A DNA stretch of 64,000 nucleotides from Eulemur rufifrons (GCF_041146395.1 NC_090986.1:40522001-40586000), one strand, 5' to 3'; positions 1 through 12,425 are shown, counted from the first letter of the stretch. Notes: generated from the letters alone by a model not told the origin. A program made the numbers and translations.

Positions 1-1061
1 GAGCTAGATGCTGGTTCCCCTGGAGAAGGCTCTGGTTCTCTCATTTAGAAGGTCTCAAGCTTTCCTCTGCCCTTTTTACTCTCTTGGATTCCTTCTACTT
101 CCTGCTGGGATAATAGCAGTTTCCCTAGAATTATAAAGATGCAGGCAGCACTCCCAGCTTTTTTCCATTCTCCCACCAGAGAATATTTTACCGCTAACTT
201 CCTTGCAGGGCGAGTTTCAATATCTTGTGGATGGGAAAGCAAGAGAGGGAGCAGCAATTGCAGTAGCATTTGCAAAGATTGCTGTCATTTAATGTTGCTA
301 CCCACTTCCATGGTTTAGTGTCTAGCTCTGCTTTGGTAAGCACAGAGGTAAGGAAGTGGTCTTTAACGTACATCCCAAAAGGCACCCCTGCCCCAAATGC
401 ATACTCCAGAAACACATTGGTGATTTGTCAGTTTAGAATAAAAAGTTCTCTGATTTACAAATGAATCAGATTTTACTGTGGATCAGACTTCAAATGGTAA
501 AAACTATAGTCTTCTTGTTCCTCTCCATCATTTTATATATTGCAACATATCAATCTTTCCATTTTTAAATGAAGGATTTGATGGGATAAGCACATATCAT
601 GACCAAACTTAAGCAAGTAGTTTGCGAAGACCCCAAATGACTGTTCATTTGATCATTTCATCAAAGATGTCAAGATACTTCCTACATTGACCCTGACATG
701 TAATCGGAAAGAACAATCACGCATGGTGCCCAGCATTTTGCTCACAGTATAAGACTAACACTTTATATAGACCCCGTCTGTCTGACTGCCCCTTGGGTCT
801 CTTGTTTTTTGCAAGCTTGGTATCTAAGTCTCTACACTCAACTGGTATAATCCCAATCCTTTTAATTCTTAAAATGGGAGATGGCTTGAGTGGTGATTAT
901 AGAGAGGCTTAAACACAGGGGACAGCACTAAACTTGGAAAAGTTCCTTTCTATCCTAATTATGGCATCATCTTTGAGCTCTACTTGTTCCCAAAGGAAAA
1001 GTGTTATGACATCCCTGAGACTACTTTAACTGCAGGACACGGGATAAAACATATCCAAGGT
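1..1061. other. Unassigned non-coding DNA
   Basis: No domain-bearing frame, RNA gene or repeat was recognised. The only open frames are below 80 codons with no recognisable motif. The composition is ordinary for mammalian intergenic or intronic DNA. Confidence 0.4.
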
Positions 1062-1800
1062 CAGGAGTGGAGAACCTTTTCATGATGGAAGGCCACATTA
1101 ATTTAGCTGTAATCAAATAAGTACACATTAAAGCAGCTTCAATTACATATACTTAAAAATGTACATTATTTTGTAAAAATCTAACTATAATGTACTTAAT
1201 AATTTCAAAAACTGAAAATTATTTGTTAATTTTAAAGTTAACTAACCTTAATGACTCCTTTGTGTCTGCTTTTTGTTGGAAAACATTTGAATATTTGTTT
1301 CCCCCATGGAGGTTCACAGTTTCAGTTGATGCTCTAGATGGATGTTAGTCATTTGTGACCTTAATGGGGTCTTGATTTGGGTTAGGTGGGAAAATGTAGA
1401 TTCACAGTAATAAGTGGTTGAAAAGCAAGAAAGCATTTTTTCGGGCATAGGTTGCCAAAAGTGTGGGTATTCTACTGCATTTTTCCAGATTTCAGTTGGA
1501 TCTTTCTTAGCATCGAACAATGGCTTTAAAATGTCGTCGACTGAGAGCTCAATAAATTCCCATCTGTAGCTCTTTAGTTGTCTCTTTCACCTGGCCCTCC
1601 TCTGTGCCTGGTGTCACAGTGTCTGGAGCAGCCTTTTTCAATCGGAGTTTTATGAGAGTATTAAGCCCTGCAGAAAATGGTTTCAGTACCAATTTTCTCA
1701 GTTCTCCCAAGAATGACACATGGTTGGCACTGTTTTTAGAAGCCTACAAGAGAAGTTGATGCATCAATGAATGCCTTAGGGCATTAGGGCTCAATTTTCT
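1062..1800 (-). mobile_element. hAT-type DNA transposon remnant, 3' part
   Basis: The left edge starts CAGGAGTGGAGAACC, which resembles a hAT terminal inverted repeat (family usually CAG plus a G-rich run). About 170 bp of AT-rich sequence follows, and then a decayed minus-strand coding stretch resembling the C-terminal dimerisation region of hAT transposases. The matching 5' terminal repeat and the 8-bp duplication were not found, so the element looks truncated. The inner boundary near 1800 is approximate. Confidence 0.6.
1314..1743 (-). pseudogene. Decayed hAT transposase C-terminal region
   Basis: Read on the minus strand, two frames join through a small frameshift near 1575. The upstream part contains FLGELRKLVLKPFSAGLNTL. 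The downstream part contains WEFIELSVDDILKP, then PHFWQPMPEKMLSCFSTTYY, then CESTFSHLTQIKTPLRSQMT and a stop after HLEHQLKL. The pattern of a hydrophobic segment, then a C-E-x-x-F-S block, then an R-x-x-(L/M)-x-(D/N)-x-H-L block is typical of the hAT C-terminal dimerisation domain, also kept in host genes derived from hAT elements. The position beside a hAT-like terminal repeat favours a transposon fossil over a domesticated gene. The frameshift and the missing catalytic core mean no function is expected. A processed copy of a domesticated hAT gene is the main alternative. Confidence 0.6.
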
Positions 1801-2704
1801 CCTAATCACTAGTTGAGAAGGGCTGATCTGGAGTCCTTTTGATTAAGTTTTTTCCACAGAATAAATCTCTTCCCTCCTGCTGGGACAGGGGAGGGTAGTT
1901 GCCTGGATGTGCCAGATGGGGAAGAGGATCTAGAGGTCTAACTTCCTCGTACAGCATTTCAGACACTCCTGTTTGTGGTTCCCTGCCTAACTTTTGAAGG
2001 TAGCTGCTACCTCCAGTGCCCAAGTCTTTCTGTGTTTTATAAAAAGAAGTGACTGGCTTTGTATTTGCCTTCCCATCCCTGCAGTTGGTGTTCAGGTCCT
2101 CAGTTCCTTGCCACTTTTCCATCTTCCAAAAATATGTTGACATCTTTTTCACTCTTGTGTCCTCTTACATTCTCTTGGTCCTTGTGGGTTGAAATCTTGA
2201 TTTTATTCCTCCTGCCTCATTTTAGTGGGTTTTATAAGAAAGTAACTACCAAGTTCCATGTGCTGTGAAACCTGAGGTCTTTAGACTTTTTCAGTTTTTA
2301 TGAACATGTGTAAATTTGTTCTGCTATATCTCAATAATTGTGTTCTTCAGGAATCTTGTCTTGCTTTAAAAATCACATCATAGTTTATTTTAATAAAAAA
2401 AAAAGAGATTGGAGCTAGAGAGTTTAGAACTTTACAGCAATTTTTTTTTTTTTTTTCCAGTAGGGATTTCAGTAACTCTTACAGGTATAAGAAAAGCAGC
2501 AAAACCTAAACATCGTTGGGCATGTCTAGCATTTGATTATATATAACATTTGTTCAAAAGCATGGATTTTCTTTTCTTCTCACTGTCAACACTTTCATTA
2601 ACATAGAACTCATATTCATATCATTTTAATCACCCATTTACCCCATTATGATGATACACAAAGTAGGGAATTGCACAAAGGAAGTGGCTCTTGGGCTACA
2701 GTTT
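1801..2704. other. Unassigned non-coding DNA with a T tract
   Basis: No gene or repeat family recognised. A T tract lies near 2441-2458 and an A tract near 2395-2404. The two overlapping opposite-strand frames at 1802-2268 have no recognisable domain. Confidence 0.35.
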
Positions 2705-3285
2705 CTCTTCTGTGAACTTGATCCTGCCTGTAATATCAAATATTTGATGTGATAGTCACATCACATGTAAGGTCTTACATGCAAATATTTTTTTGAAAAA
2801 CATAAACTGGATCATAACACACCTATTGTTTTGCAACTTGCTTGTTTCTCTTTACATATTGTGAGCCTCTTCCATGTCAGTACATAAAGAGCTAACTCAT
2901 TCTTTTTTTGCCCTAAATCATCTTCTCAGATTGTTGCTATTTTGTTTCTTGCTATTCAAAGCAATGTTGTAATAAATATGCTTTGATGCACTTCTTTGCT
3001 CATTTGTTTACATGTTTCTGTAAGATTTTTTCCCCCAGAAGCAGAATTCTGAGCCAAAGACTCTGTACCATTCACATTTTGATAATTAAGGCTAAACTAC
3101 CTTTTAAAAAGCCTCTATTAATTTATGCTTTCCCACCAATTAAATGCTCATTTTTTCATTCTCTCTCCAAACTTGTAGTTATCTTCTCCTTTTAATCTTT
3201 GCGTATCTGAGAATTAAAATAGTATCGTCCCAGTTCACATTCTTTTGTTATCAGTGAGGTGGCATTGCTCTTTGCTTACCTCCAG
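2705..3285 (-). mobile_element. Old L1 (L1M or HAL1-like) 3' fragment
   Basis: The plus-strand text follows, in order and with heavy decay, the reverse complement of an old L1 3' UTR and ORF2 end: a block near 2820-2890 resembling 'TTGCAACTTGC...TTTCCATGTCAGTACAT', a block near 2930-2985 on Ala/Asn-rich ORF2 text ('CAATGTTGTAATAAATATG'), and a block near 3035-3060 ('GAAGCAGAATTCTGAGCCAA'). No tail or target duplication is visible. Family assignment is by recognition only. Confidence 0.5.
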
Positions 3286-4086
3286 TCTCCACACACAGAC
3301 ACTTTCCACTTATTTCTAATAAGTGGTTGAAGAGTGATTTGCTCAGCCCTAAGGTTTTCAACAAGTCCTGATGCCTGTTCATTAAAGGACGGTTGTCCGT
3401 GATGACAGGAATGACCTGAATAGCTTATCTTTTCTGTCTCCTGATTCTGTCACTCTCGTCGCATTTGAGAACTGTGCCAGGTCAGGGCTCAATTGCTTCC
3501 TCCCTGGTGCCTCCTTCCCTTGTGCTCTCTGAGCAGTTTGAACTCTCAGTAATAATTGTGTCTAGCTGCAGGCAGAATAACCACTTTAGTTGACTTTCTT
3601 GGTACTTTTGTCTAATCTTTGGGAGTTTTCTTTTTGGTATCAGTTCCTTTTGGTAGTAACTAGAGATACACAAACTAGCTAAAATTGTCTGTGGCTTCAG
3701 ATGAGAGTCAGAAAGGAAATTGGACATCTATTATGAATCTCTTCAAATTCTCTAGGCTTCACTTTTACACCAGCCACTGCTATAGCAACCAGTTCTGTGC
3801 AGGCTTCAACCAATTTTGGGAGGTGAAAATTGATGGTACCTTACCTTGGACCTCTTGCCTCCTGTCCTGGGCTTCTCTGAGACTGTGTCATGGATGTCAA
3901 AAAGATTCCACTTGATAATAATGCACATGGCTCCTGGACTCGTGGGAGGGTTAATGCCTGGGGACAACCTTGATCAATAGAGGATGGATGCTGCCAGATA
4001 ACTTTGTCACCTTTTCTTCCTCTAGGTGGATGTTTCTGAGATGCATTTCATAAATAAATTTCCTATAGCAGTGGCCAATGCATCTA
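3286..4086. other. Unassigned non-coding DNA
   Basis: No gene, RNA or repeat family recognised. Open frames at 3482-3727 and 3685-3915 lack any recognisable domain. Confidence 0.35.
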
Positions 4087-4572
4087 TGGTAAGCTGAATT
4101 ATGACACCCCCAAGATGGCAATGTCCTACGCTCTGGAATCTCTATACATGTTACCTTACATGACAAAGGAGACTTCTCCAATATAATTACTTTAAGCATT
4201 TTGAGATGGTTAGAGTAGCCTGGGTTATCCAGGTGGACCTAATATAATCACAGGGCCGTTGTAAGAAGGAGACAGTAGCATCAGAGACAGTAGAAGACGT
4301 GAAGACAGAAGCAAGATGTTGGAGTGATGTGAGAAAGGGAGCACAAGCCAGGGGATACTGGCAGCCTCTGGAAGCTGAAAAAGCAAAAGAATGGATCCTA
4401 CTTTCAGAGCCTACAGAAGAAAACAGCCCTACCAACACCCTGAGTTTAGCCCATAAGACCCATTTCAGAACTATGACCTCTGACCTTCAGAACTATAAGA
4501 CAATAAATGTGTGTTATTGTAAGTCACTAAGTTAATGGTGATATGATACAGCAGTAATAGGAAACTAATAGA
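4087..4572 (+). mobile_element. Solo LTR, MaLR-like (ERVL-MaLR)
   Basis: A ~485-bp segment with hallmark blocks of MaLR-type LTRs in order: a start resembling GCTGAATTATGACACCCCCA, 'ATGTTACCTTACATGACAAA' near 4147, 'TGGGTTATCCAGGTGGACCT' near 4220, 'GAAGCTGAAAAAGCAAAAGA' near 4371, 'AATAAATGTGTGTTATTGTA' near 4501 (polyadenylation signal region) and an end close to AGGAAACTAATA. No internal retroviral sequence follows, so it is a solitary LTR or fragment. Confidence 0.7.
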
Positions 4573-7500
4573 GTGCCCATGTTTCATTCCCCATCCCTCA
4601 CTCACTCCCATTCCTAAGGCATCATGTTCCAAAATTAAATGCTCATACAGAAGCCTTTGTCTCAGAGTGTGCTTTTGGGAGAACCTAGGCTAAGACAGGA
4701 TGTAATCGGACTTTTGACAATTTCTATGTCGTGTTTCTCCTGAAGACCAGATATAGGACATGGCAGTTGCTTCATCTTAGGTTCCACCCACGGTGATCAT
4801 TGGCGAGGAAAGGAGACCTCCACTGAAAGATGCTCAAGTGTCCCCCATGATGAGGGATGAGGGAGAAGCTGTATATGGCAAGCCAGAGGTATTCTCCCAT
4901 GTCAGGAAATTGAGGTTGAGGTTCCTAGAAACAAGGAGGACACCCATATGGAAACATGGATGCATGTACTGTCTGCTATATGAAGACAAAATGACATTTT
5001 CTGAAGTCATCTCCCTATCCCATAACTTACATTGCCATTTTAGTGAAACCCAATCAATATTTTATAATACTACAACTTTGATTTCTAAAGAGGACCCTAA
5101 ATATGGGTGTCACCAAGACTTTTATCATTTGTATTTCTCTTTGACACTGTAGTCTTTGACATAACCTTCATAATCTCGGTATCAGCAAAGTTACCTAGAC
5201 CTTTATAGGTGTTACTAAAACCATATATTTTTCTCTCCCACTCTCTGGCTTTTGAGGTCTGATTGGTAAGTATTCTCTAAAACACCAGGTATACTGTTGC
5301 TTGACAGAGCTCGTCCTAATTTGAATGATTCAGAAGAACAGGCAGAAAAAGTCAAAGGTTTTATAATTATTAGCAATTTATAAATGTTTAACATAATACA
5401 TAGATTTAACATTGGACATAGATTTACTTTGCTGTTTTAAAAGTGCTTTCATTTACATGTCTAGAAATACATTTGGCCCAACTCTGGAAAATTTGTACCA
5501 AAGATATTGCAGCAAATGGCTCTGCAGTTGCTGAATTTATGTCCTGTCTTGGGCAGGGAAGGGAGGAGGCCCAGGCTTTCCAGCATGATCTGATATAAAA
5601 AGGCAAGTAGGGATCTCTTCTGAGTGATTACAGAGGGGGCTCGCTTTCTCTGCACATATTTGAGTGTCCTGTGGGAACCTCTGAGGCTGGTAATTAGTGA
5701 AAACATTAGGGAAATGCTGAGCTTGGAAAATACCAGAAATTCTCCATATCTACTTCTTTTTGTTGTTTAAGTAGATAAAACAGTTAGTTTGCTATTAGAG
5801 GTAACTGGTTTGTCAATTTTAATTTGTCAAAATTAATCTCTTTTGAATTATATAAACACACACAAAGATAAACCAATCAAAAATATTTTTAGCTAATTTA
5901 AGAATTAGCTAATTTTTAGCTAATATTCTAAACTAAATGTCCCCTAAGAGTGAATGTAAACTTTTAAATTAGATCTTAAAGAGGAGGGTGTGGGTCTGAA
6001 ACCACAAGAAATCATTTTTTAACCCAAAATTCATCTGATTTTCTTATAAGCATTTGAGAAAAAGAATTTCCTTTTGGGAATTTCTATCTGAGACACTACT
6101 ATTTTCATATTGCCTCTTGCTTGTATTCTTAGATATGGTATAGCAGATTTGGTGAAGTACGAAAGGAACTAAATGTTTTAAAATTTTTGCACGGAAGGTT
6201 TTTTTTTGGCGGGGGGAGGGGATTTTTATTCTTAAATTGCTTTCAGATTTCCTTAAAATGTAGCTCCAAGGTTATAGAGAGAAATGAATGGGACTGGAAA
6301 ATTAGAAGTGAGACCCTATTAATTTAGTTATATATAATACTACCTTCTGTCCCCATGTTCAGGCACATTCGTTGCTAGCAACAAAGACTAACTCTTTTTA
6401 ACTTAAGCATATGAAGACTTCACTTCAGCATAGGAAGACTTTGTAGGCGAGATGCTGGATAGCTGACAGCTTCCAAGGAATTGCTGAATCACCATGCCTC
6501 TGGAAGGACAGCTCCAGGGAACTGTCTGGAATTCACTGAGTATATCTTCTCTGGGCAGTACCCTTGGAAACACTCATCTCCAATGGCTGCCATCTGTTTT
6601 TCATCCTGCTCTAGATAGATGCTGTTTCCCAGGAAAGAAAGGCCACTGGGCTGGCCTGTGTCACATGTCCTCCCTTCCGGGCTCTTGAGACAGCCCCATG
6701 CCACCAGAGGAATGGGAAGAGGTATGATCTTCCAAATGAAAAGCCGAGGCTGTTACCAAGGGAGGGGAACAAGAGGCTGGGCCAGCATCCATGGTACTGG
6801 GGCAAAGCAGAACCACCAAAAGATTTATTTCCTGCTGCCCTTGAACCTTATCACCTAACACAAACACAGCATGAATTGGGTAGAAAGACCATATTCAGAC
6901 TAAGAATTTGCTTCTTAGGCATGTTTTTTATGAAATTTTTCTGATGTTTTTGTATGCATTCTTAGTGGAAAATTCTGGAAGGGAAGACACTAAACCGACA
7001 GAAAAGCATAGATTAGGAAAGTCCAATGGTCAGAGCATACTGACAGCAATGACACCTCTCTCTTCTTTCTCATACCCTTCATTGTTAGTAGAATTAAAAA
7101 AAAAAAGACCAACAATTTACTTTGTATCTATTTTCTACCATAATTATACTAATGTGCACTATAATTCATGCAGATTCTTGGCAAATCTTAATAAGAGTAA
7201 CTGGAAACCGGTGTAATCAACATTCTATATATATTTACCTTGACACTGAGAATTACTATGTATTTAAATGTAATGACATAAATTGTTCCTATCTGATTAT
7301 AGTAACATAATGAGATGGTTTCTATAACAAATATGCATTTAATTAAAAGGATGTGTTAATGATGAGCATATAGGAAATGATTTAGATAATTAATGATAAA
7401 CATTGACTTTATAAATAACTTTATTTTTAATATTCCCATCCCTTCTCTACTCTATCCAGAGTCCTGAGCTTCTCTTCTTACGGGAAGAATAGTCTTGCAC

Positions 7501-7851
7501 AATATTTGTATTTCTTTTGGGAAAAGATGCCACAATTTGACTGACTTATAGGCAGAGGTGCATTTACTTTGATGCCAATGAAGCTTAAGTTTCTGTATCC
7601 CTCACATGCATGGGTCCTTTCCAAGCCTCTGTGTCTAACTTTAGATTTTTGTGAAATTTTTATTAAAGAAAACTTCTCAAATTGTGTTAGCTTTAGGCCC
7701 CACAAAACCTGGATCTGTCCTGCTTATAGATTTTGTATATGTAACTAACTCAACATCAGCTGCCCTGTCAGCCATACCCTGATTGTTTAGCATCAGCCAG
7801 ATTTGGAACTTGTGCGTTAAATGGTTTTGTCAAGAAATACAATAAACAGTA

Positions 7852-7856
<5 letters not shown>
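4573..7856. other. Unassigned non-coding DNA
   Basis: A long stretch with no recognisable gene, RNA or repeat. Open frames (for example 4793-5152 and 6908-7216) have no domain. A G-rich interruption (GGCGGGGGGAGGGG) lies near 6208-6222. Ancient repeats too decayed to identify by eye may be present. Confidence 0.35.

Positions 7857-7887
<31 letters not shown>
7857..7887 (+). repeat. (TG)n microsatellite
   Basis: About 15 uninterrupted TG dinucleotides, ending at TTTAGT. Probably length-polymorphic. Confidence 0.95.
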
Positions 7888-7889
<2 letters not shown>

Positions 7890-8222
7890 AGTATTTCCTT
7901 AATATATGGTGGAGCATGGATAGGAATCATGAAACAGTGGGACTTCTGCATTATGAAACAGAGCATTTTGAAAAAATATCATACAAGATATTGGTGTTCA
8001 CTGGATTTCTTTCTTGGCCTCACTTCTATTAAGACTCTGCTTTTTCTTCCTCTTTATTTCCCCTTGCTCCCTCTTCTCTGGGTCCTCTTTCTTCTTCTGA
8101 GTCTTGACAGTTGTCTTCAAGTTCCTTTTCCATTTATTACTCAATATGACACAACTCTTACCCCAGCTTGCTTGCTTGTCTATAATAGGACCTGGGGCCT
8201 CTGATCCTTAGAAAACACTTTA
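7888..8222. other. Unassigned non-coding DNA
   Basis: No gene or repeat recognised. A pyrimidine-rich stretch spans about 8038-8115. Confidence 0.35.
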
Positions 8223-8577
8223 GGCCAGGTGTGGAGGCTCATGCCTGTAATTCTAGCACTTTGGGAGGACAATGTGGGAGGATCACTTGAGGCCAGTAGT
8301 TCAAGACTAGCCTGGGCAACCTAGTTAGACTCTGTCTCTACAAATAAAATAAAATAAAATAAAATAAAATAAAATAAAATAAAAATACAGAAAAAATTAG
8401 CTGGGCATGGTGGCAAGCACCTGTAGTCCAAACTACTTGGGGAGGCTGAGTCAGGAGGATCACTTGACCCGAGGAGTTTGAGGTTGCAGTGAGCTTTGAT
8501 GACACCACTGCACTTTAGCCCAGGACACAGAGTGAAACCCTTTACCCCCACCAAAAAAAAAAAAAAAAAAAAAAAAA
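8223..8577 (+). mobile_element. Alu SINE, plus strand
   Basis: A dimeric 7SL-derived Alu. The left arm begins GGCCAGGTGTGGAGGCTCAT, and the right arm contains AGCTGGGCATGGTGGCAAGC and the ending AGCCCAGGACACAGAGTGAA. It ends in an A tract of about 25 bases. The A-rich linker between the arms has expanded into an (AAAAT)n array. Several differences from a consensus suggest an old copy. The flanking duplication (CTTTA before, CTTTAA after the tail) is short and uncertain. Confidence 0.95.
8342..8387 (+). repeat. (AAAAT)n microsatellite in the Alu linker
   Basis: About eight to nine AAAAT/AAATA units replace the normal short A-rich linker between the two Alu arms. Confidence 0.9.
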
Positions 8578-9634
8578 CTTTAATAAAAATCTTTTTCTTG
8601 AGTTTATCCTCAAATCCACAAGGTTATCTAGAATCTCATTTTCCAAAAATGTGCAATGCTTACACCAAGAATAATTTTGGAAACTGAAATATTCTCTACT
8701 CCCATCATTCTACATGCATGTTTTCACATTTCAACTGTACTTAATTTAAAAACACCAGGGATTGTACAATTTTCTGTCAGATTATTGTTGTTGCTCTTCA
8801 TCTCCTAGCACAGCAGTAGAAACATAGTGACGCTCAATGAATGTTGAGTGTTTATTGAATAAAATTACTATTTTTATAAAAGGTGGAATATTGGTATTTG
8901 CATTTTTAACAAGGCTCAATACAAGAAACTGCAGAAAACAACACACGGACTGGGCCTTTTCCCCAGAGGGTTCACAGAGTCTATATAGATCGGAAGAACA
9001 GAGAAAGGGAAAGAAAGGAAAACCAATCCACACTAATATAACTATTTATAACTTAAATGATTAATAATGAAGACATTTTGAACCAATTCCAAATACTGAC
9101 ATTTGTGTGCTTTTATAACATGAATAAATAATGCTTTACAGGCATTGGAATTTTCACAAAAAGATTGATTCTATAGAAAAATAATCTAAATTTTCAGAGA
9201 CCATTTTAAAAAATGTTGCATACAACAAAATACAGAGATAGAATATATCAAAAGAAAAAAATAGATTTTATGATAAATAAAAGAGTTAAGGCTTTTTGCT
9301 CCTCTCAGATATTCTGAATCCTACTGAATATTATCATACAGGATATGGCAATTTTCAAAATAGCAACTGAAGAAATAAAGTATTTTTAGGCCTCTGAAAT
9401 GTCCTCTACTTTCTAGGGCTCCTTGCTTGTACTGAGTTGTAACTTAATATTTCCTTTTAATTAGTGTCAATTCTCTTCTCAAAGAGGAGACATATTTACC
9501 AAAATGTGCCCTTGGTATCGTCTGTTATTGTTGTCTCATCCGTAGAGTTGACTTGGACCAACTCTTTGATTCAGGCTAGAAAGAATGCACCAGTCAGGGA
9601 CAAAGTTTCTGATTGACGTGCCAGACTGTTTTTT
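8578..9634. other. Mostly unassigned; possible L2/MIR tail
   Basis: The block near 8805-8870 (TAGCACAGCAGTAGAAACAT, then CTCAATGAATG and a TTTATTGAATAAA end) resembles the 3' end of an ancient L2 or MIR element on the plus strand. Nothing else was recognised. Confidence 0.35.
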
Positions 9635-9646
9635 TAGGTATTTCTT
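9635..9646 (+). repeat. Target-site duplication of the Alu, left copy
   Basis: TAGGTATTTCTT, identical to 9990-10001 on the other side of the Alu. Confidence 0.9.
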
Positions 9647-9989
9647 TTTTTTTTTTTTTTTTTTTTTGAGACAGAGTCTCACTTTGTTGCCCAGGCTAGA
9701 GTGAGTGCCGTGGCGTCTGCCTAGCTCACAGCAACCTCAAACTCCTGAGCTCAGGGGATCCTCCTGTCTCAGCCTCCCGAGTAGTTGGGACTACAGGCAT
9801 GCACCACCATGCCCGGCTAATTTTTTCTATATATATATTTTTAGCTGTCCATATAATTTCTTTCTATTTTTAGTAGAGATGGGGTCTCGCTCTTGCTCAG
9901 GCTGGTCTTGAACTCCTGAGCTCAAACGATCCGCTCACCTCGGCCTCCCAGAGTGCTAGGATTACAGGCGTGAGCCACCGCGCCCGGCC
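9647..9989 (-). mobile_element. Alu SINE, minus strand, lemur-type
   Basis: A complete Alu in reverse orientation, from a T tract (its A tail) through GAGACAGAGTCTCACTTTGT to GTGAGCCACCGCGCCCGGCC. Between the arms it carries the spacer TTTTTAGCTGTCCATATAAT followed by TTTCTTTCTATTTTTAGTAG, and it has CTCGCTCTTGCTCAGGCTGG and AGAGTGCTAGGATTACAGGC. I associate these with lemuriform Alu subfamilies rather than human ones. A target-site duplication TAGGTATTTCTT is seen at 9635-9646 and 9990-10001. Confidence 0.97.
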
Positions 9990-10001
9990 TAGGTATTTCT
10001 T
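9990..10001 (+). repeat. Target-site duplication of the Alu, right copy
   Basis: TAGGTATTTCTT, matching 9635-9646. Confidence 0.9.
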
Positions 10002-12229
10002 AAATTAGGTTTTGTCACACAGCCACTTGATTAGGATGAAAAGATTGAAATCCATGGAGGTGTTATAATAATGTTGCTGGAAGGCAGAGGTGACCTCATT
10101 GGCTCTGTTGAAGGGATGTGTAAATGGACCAACTCAGTATTTTAGTAGATCTCTTACTATCAACCACTTCCTTAAATAAGCCTGTAAGACTCCAGTTAAA
10201 TCTTAGAGCCCAATATCTTTATTTCTAAGAGACAATATTAACGCCAGAATTTTCCATGACTTGGGACCTCTTTGGGTTCAGCATATCTTTGTAAGACATG
10301 AGATTTAATAGCATAAAATAGAAATTTAAAAAAAAATCACACATTTTTTTTCTTTTACACGTTCCCATGACACTATTTATTGTAACTTCACCTCCCATTC
10401 CTCCTCAAAAAGTTTAGTCATCATACGTTTTCTTAGCACTATACACAAACTGAAAATCTAAATCTAAAATAACTTTAGGGACAGATTGACAGGAACTGGA
10501 TGTAGTATTAGGAGACATTGTTAGTTTGGAACAATATGTTCTTTTAAAAAGTACACATGGCCCAGGACTTCTGTTAAAATTCATTTTGTAAATTAGAAAG
10601 TAAATAAAGCAAACATAAGAAAATTTCCCTTTAACTTGTTTTTTTCTTGTTATTACAGTATTTTTTCTTTTTAAATGACAGCAGCCTCCATTTATCGCTT
10701 AACCTATTGATGTAACCATGGAGGTATCATTGATTTCCAATTTTCAGGCAAGCCTTTTCTTGCTGCTGGAAGCTCCAGCCTATTCATTTATTATTGTGTG
10801 TACTCAGGGGAGGGAGATGAGCCCATTGATCCAGCGGTACACCAACTGGTAAATATTTAATGTTTATTCCCATCATTAAAATTATTTCAGGTTTGGATAT
10901 TGACAATCACTCACAAGCACAGGTTGGTGTGGTCTGCAGTACCTCACATACTCTTCAGCAGGCTATAGTTCATTTCTTCTTTGCAGATTGACTTACTTGC
11001 TGTGTAGTAGCTTTGCAGTGTTATCTTTTGCAAATTGTTATGCAATTCAGATTTGAATTTCAGTTAATCTTGATGTCTTTTGATGGAAGGATTATATAAG
11101 AGACATTTGATCCCTATTCTTTCTCAAAAATTGAACATTATTAGAACTTTAACATTCTCAAGTATACTTGAGAATTATCAACCTTTGTAATTACCACAGC
11201 ACCTGTGTTTTTCTCATGGTATTTCTTATTGGAGACCCTTTTGCTGCACCAAGAGAAAGATTCTGCTTTCAAATTTTCACCATGGCAATGAATACTTTGC
11301 TTCATGCCATTCTAGTTATTCAAGTTTAAGTGTTTAAATCTTGGCTTTTATTTTGTGATCCTTGGTGGTCTGCCCAGCCTCAGTCTTAGAAGCCGCTGTC
11401 ATCTTTCCAGCCATCGTATACCTGCTGGCCCCTGCAGGAGATCATGAATACCCAGAAGTATTTGAGACAGTTCTTCTAGAAACTCATATGCTGATGGGCT
11501 GGCTCTGCTCAACTCGAATATTGACTTCAAGATCACGTGGCTTTTTGGCCTTTGCATTGGTTCCTGCCTTTTACCCTTGGATCTAATACTTTGCTTCTGT
11601 CTTTTGTGCTTTTGAACCTCATTTTTTCCCAGTAGTTTTTGGCCCGGCTGTCCCTCTGGCTCTGAGTAGTAGTCACAGCCTCTACTGTTCCCATTCAAGC
11701 ATAGAGTATTCAGTCCTGATCCCAGCCAGCTACTTGATCATCAACCCAGTTGAGTCAGAACAGTAGCCCTTTCAGGAAGAAAAATTAATATATTGTTTGA
11801 TCTTTTCTATGTCCTTTTTGACAAAATAAGTACAAGACTCCAGCCTTCTGGTGAGGAGCTCCAGGTGTTCTGTGCTATCATGGAAGTGTTTATATTTCCA
11901 TTGTTTAAATTGTGAACATTAACTGGCTTATTTATTAAAAACTACACATTCTATTGGCTTCTCTACAAAATTAGTTCTATAATTTCTGTCAGCCTTGGGG
12001 AAGTTCATGAGGGTCTGAGAGAAGTAGGGTCTGAGAGAATTAGGGTCTCTAAACAAACTTTTGGCTAGTCATACTTATGAAATGAACAGAAAATTGGAAA
12101 ATAATGCAATATCCTACTTATATGTTTAACTAATCAAGTGTGTTTTAAAAGAGGAATATCTTTCTGCATAGTTCTAATAAAGGGATTATTCAAGTATACT
12201 AGAAGATAATGTTTTATTAAAAAAAAATT
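10002..12229. other. Unassigned non-coding DNA
   Basis: No gene or repeat recognised. Near 12005-12050 there is a small tandem motif (GGGTCTGAGAGA, about 2-3 copies). The overlapping opposite-strand frames at 11362-11698 have no recognised domain. Confidence 0.35.
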
Positions 12230-12425
12230 ATAGGTCCTGGAGGAGGCAGACTTCCTGGCTTCCAAACCTGGCTCTGTGTGATTTTTGGACAAGTCACTTA
12301 ATCTTTTGGGCCTTGGTTTCCTCATCTCTAAATGATAATGCTTTGAGGATAAAATGAAGTTACTTCTATGAAGTGTTTAGCATGGGGCCATGTTCCTAAT
12401 AAGAGCTAAATAAATGTTATCATGA
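12230..12425 (+). mobile_element. MIR SINE
   Basis: The core MIR sequence is readable: CAAACCTGGCTCTGTGTGAT, then GACAAGTCACTTAATCTTTT, then GGTTTCCTCATCTCTAAA, then a terminal block like TTAGCATGGGGCCATG and AGCTAAATAAATG. It is an ancient tRNA-derived SINE common to all mammals. Confidence 0.85.

Noticed and set aside
8321..8554. Minus-strand frame with FILFYFILFY repeats
   Set aside because: Translation of the Alu and its (AAAAT)n linker.
9705..9911. Plus-strand frame with a [24 protein letters not shown] text
   Set aside because: This is the well-known spurious translation of an antisense Alu.
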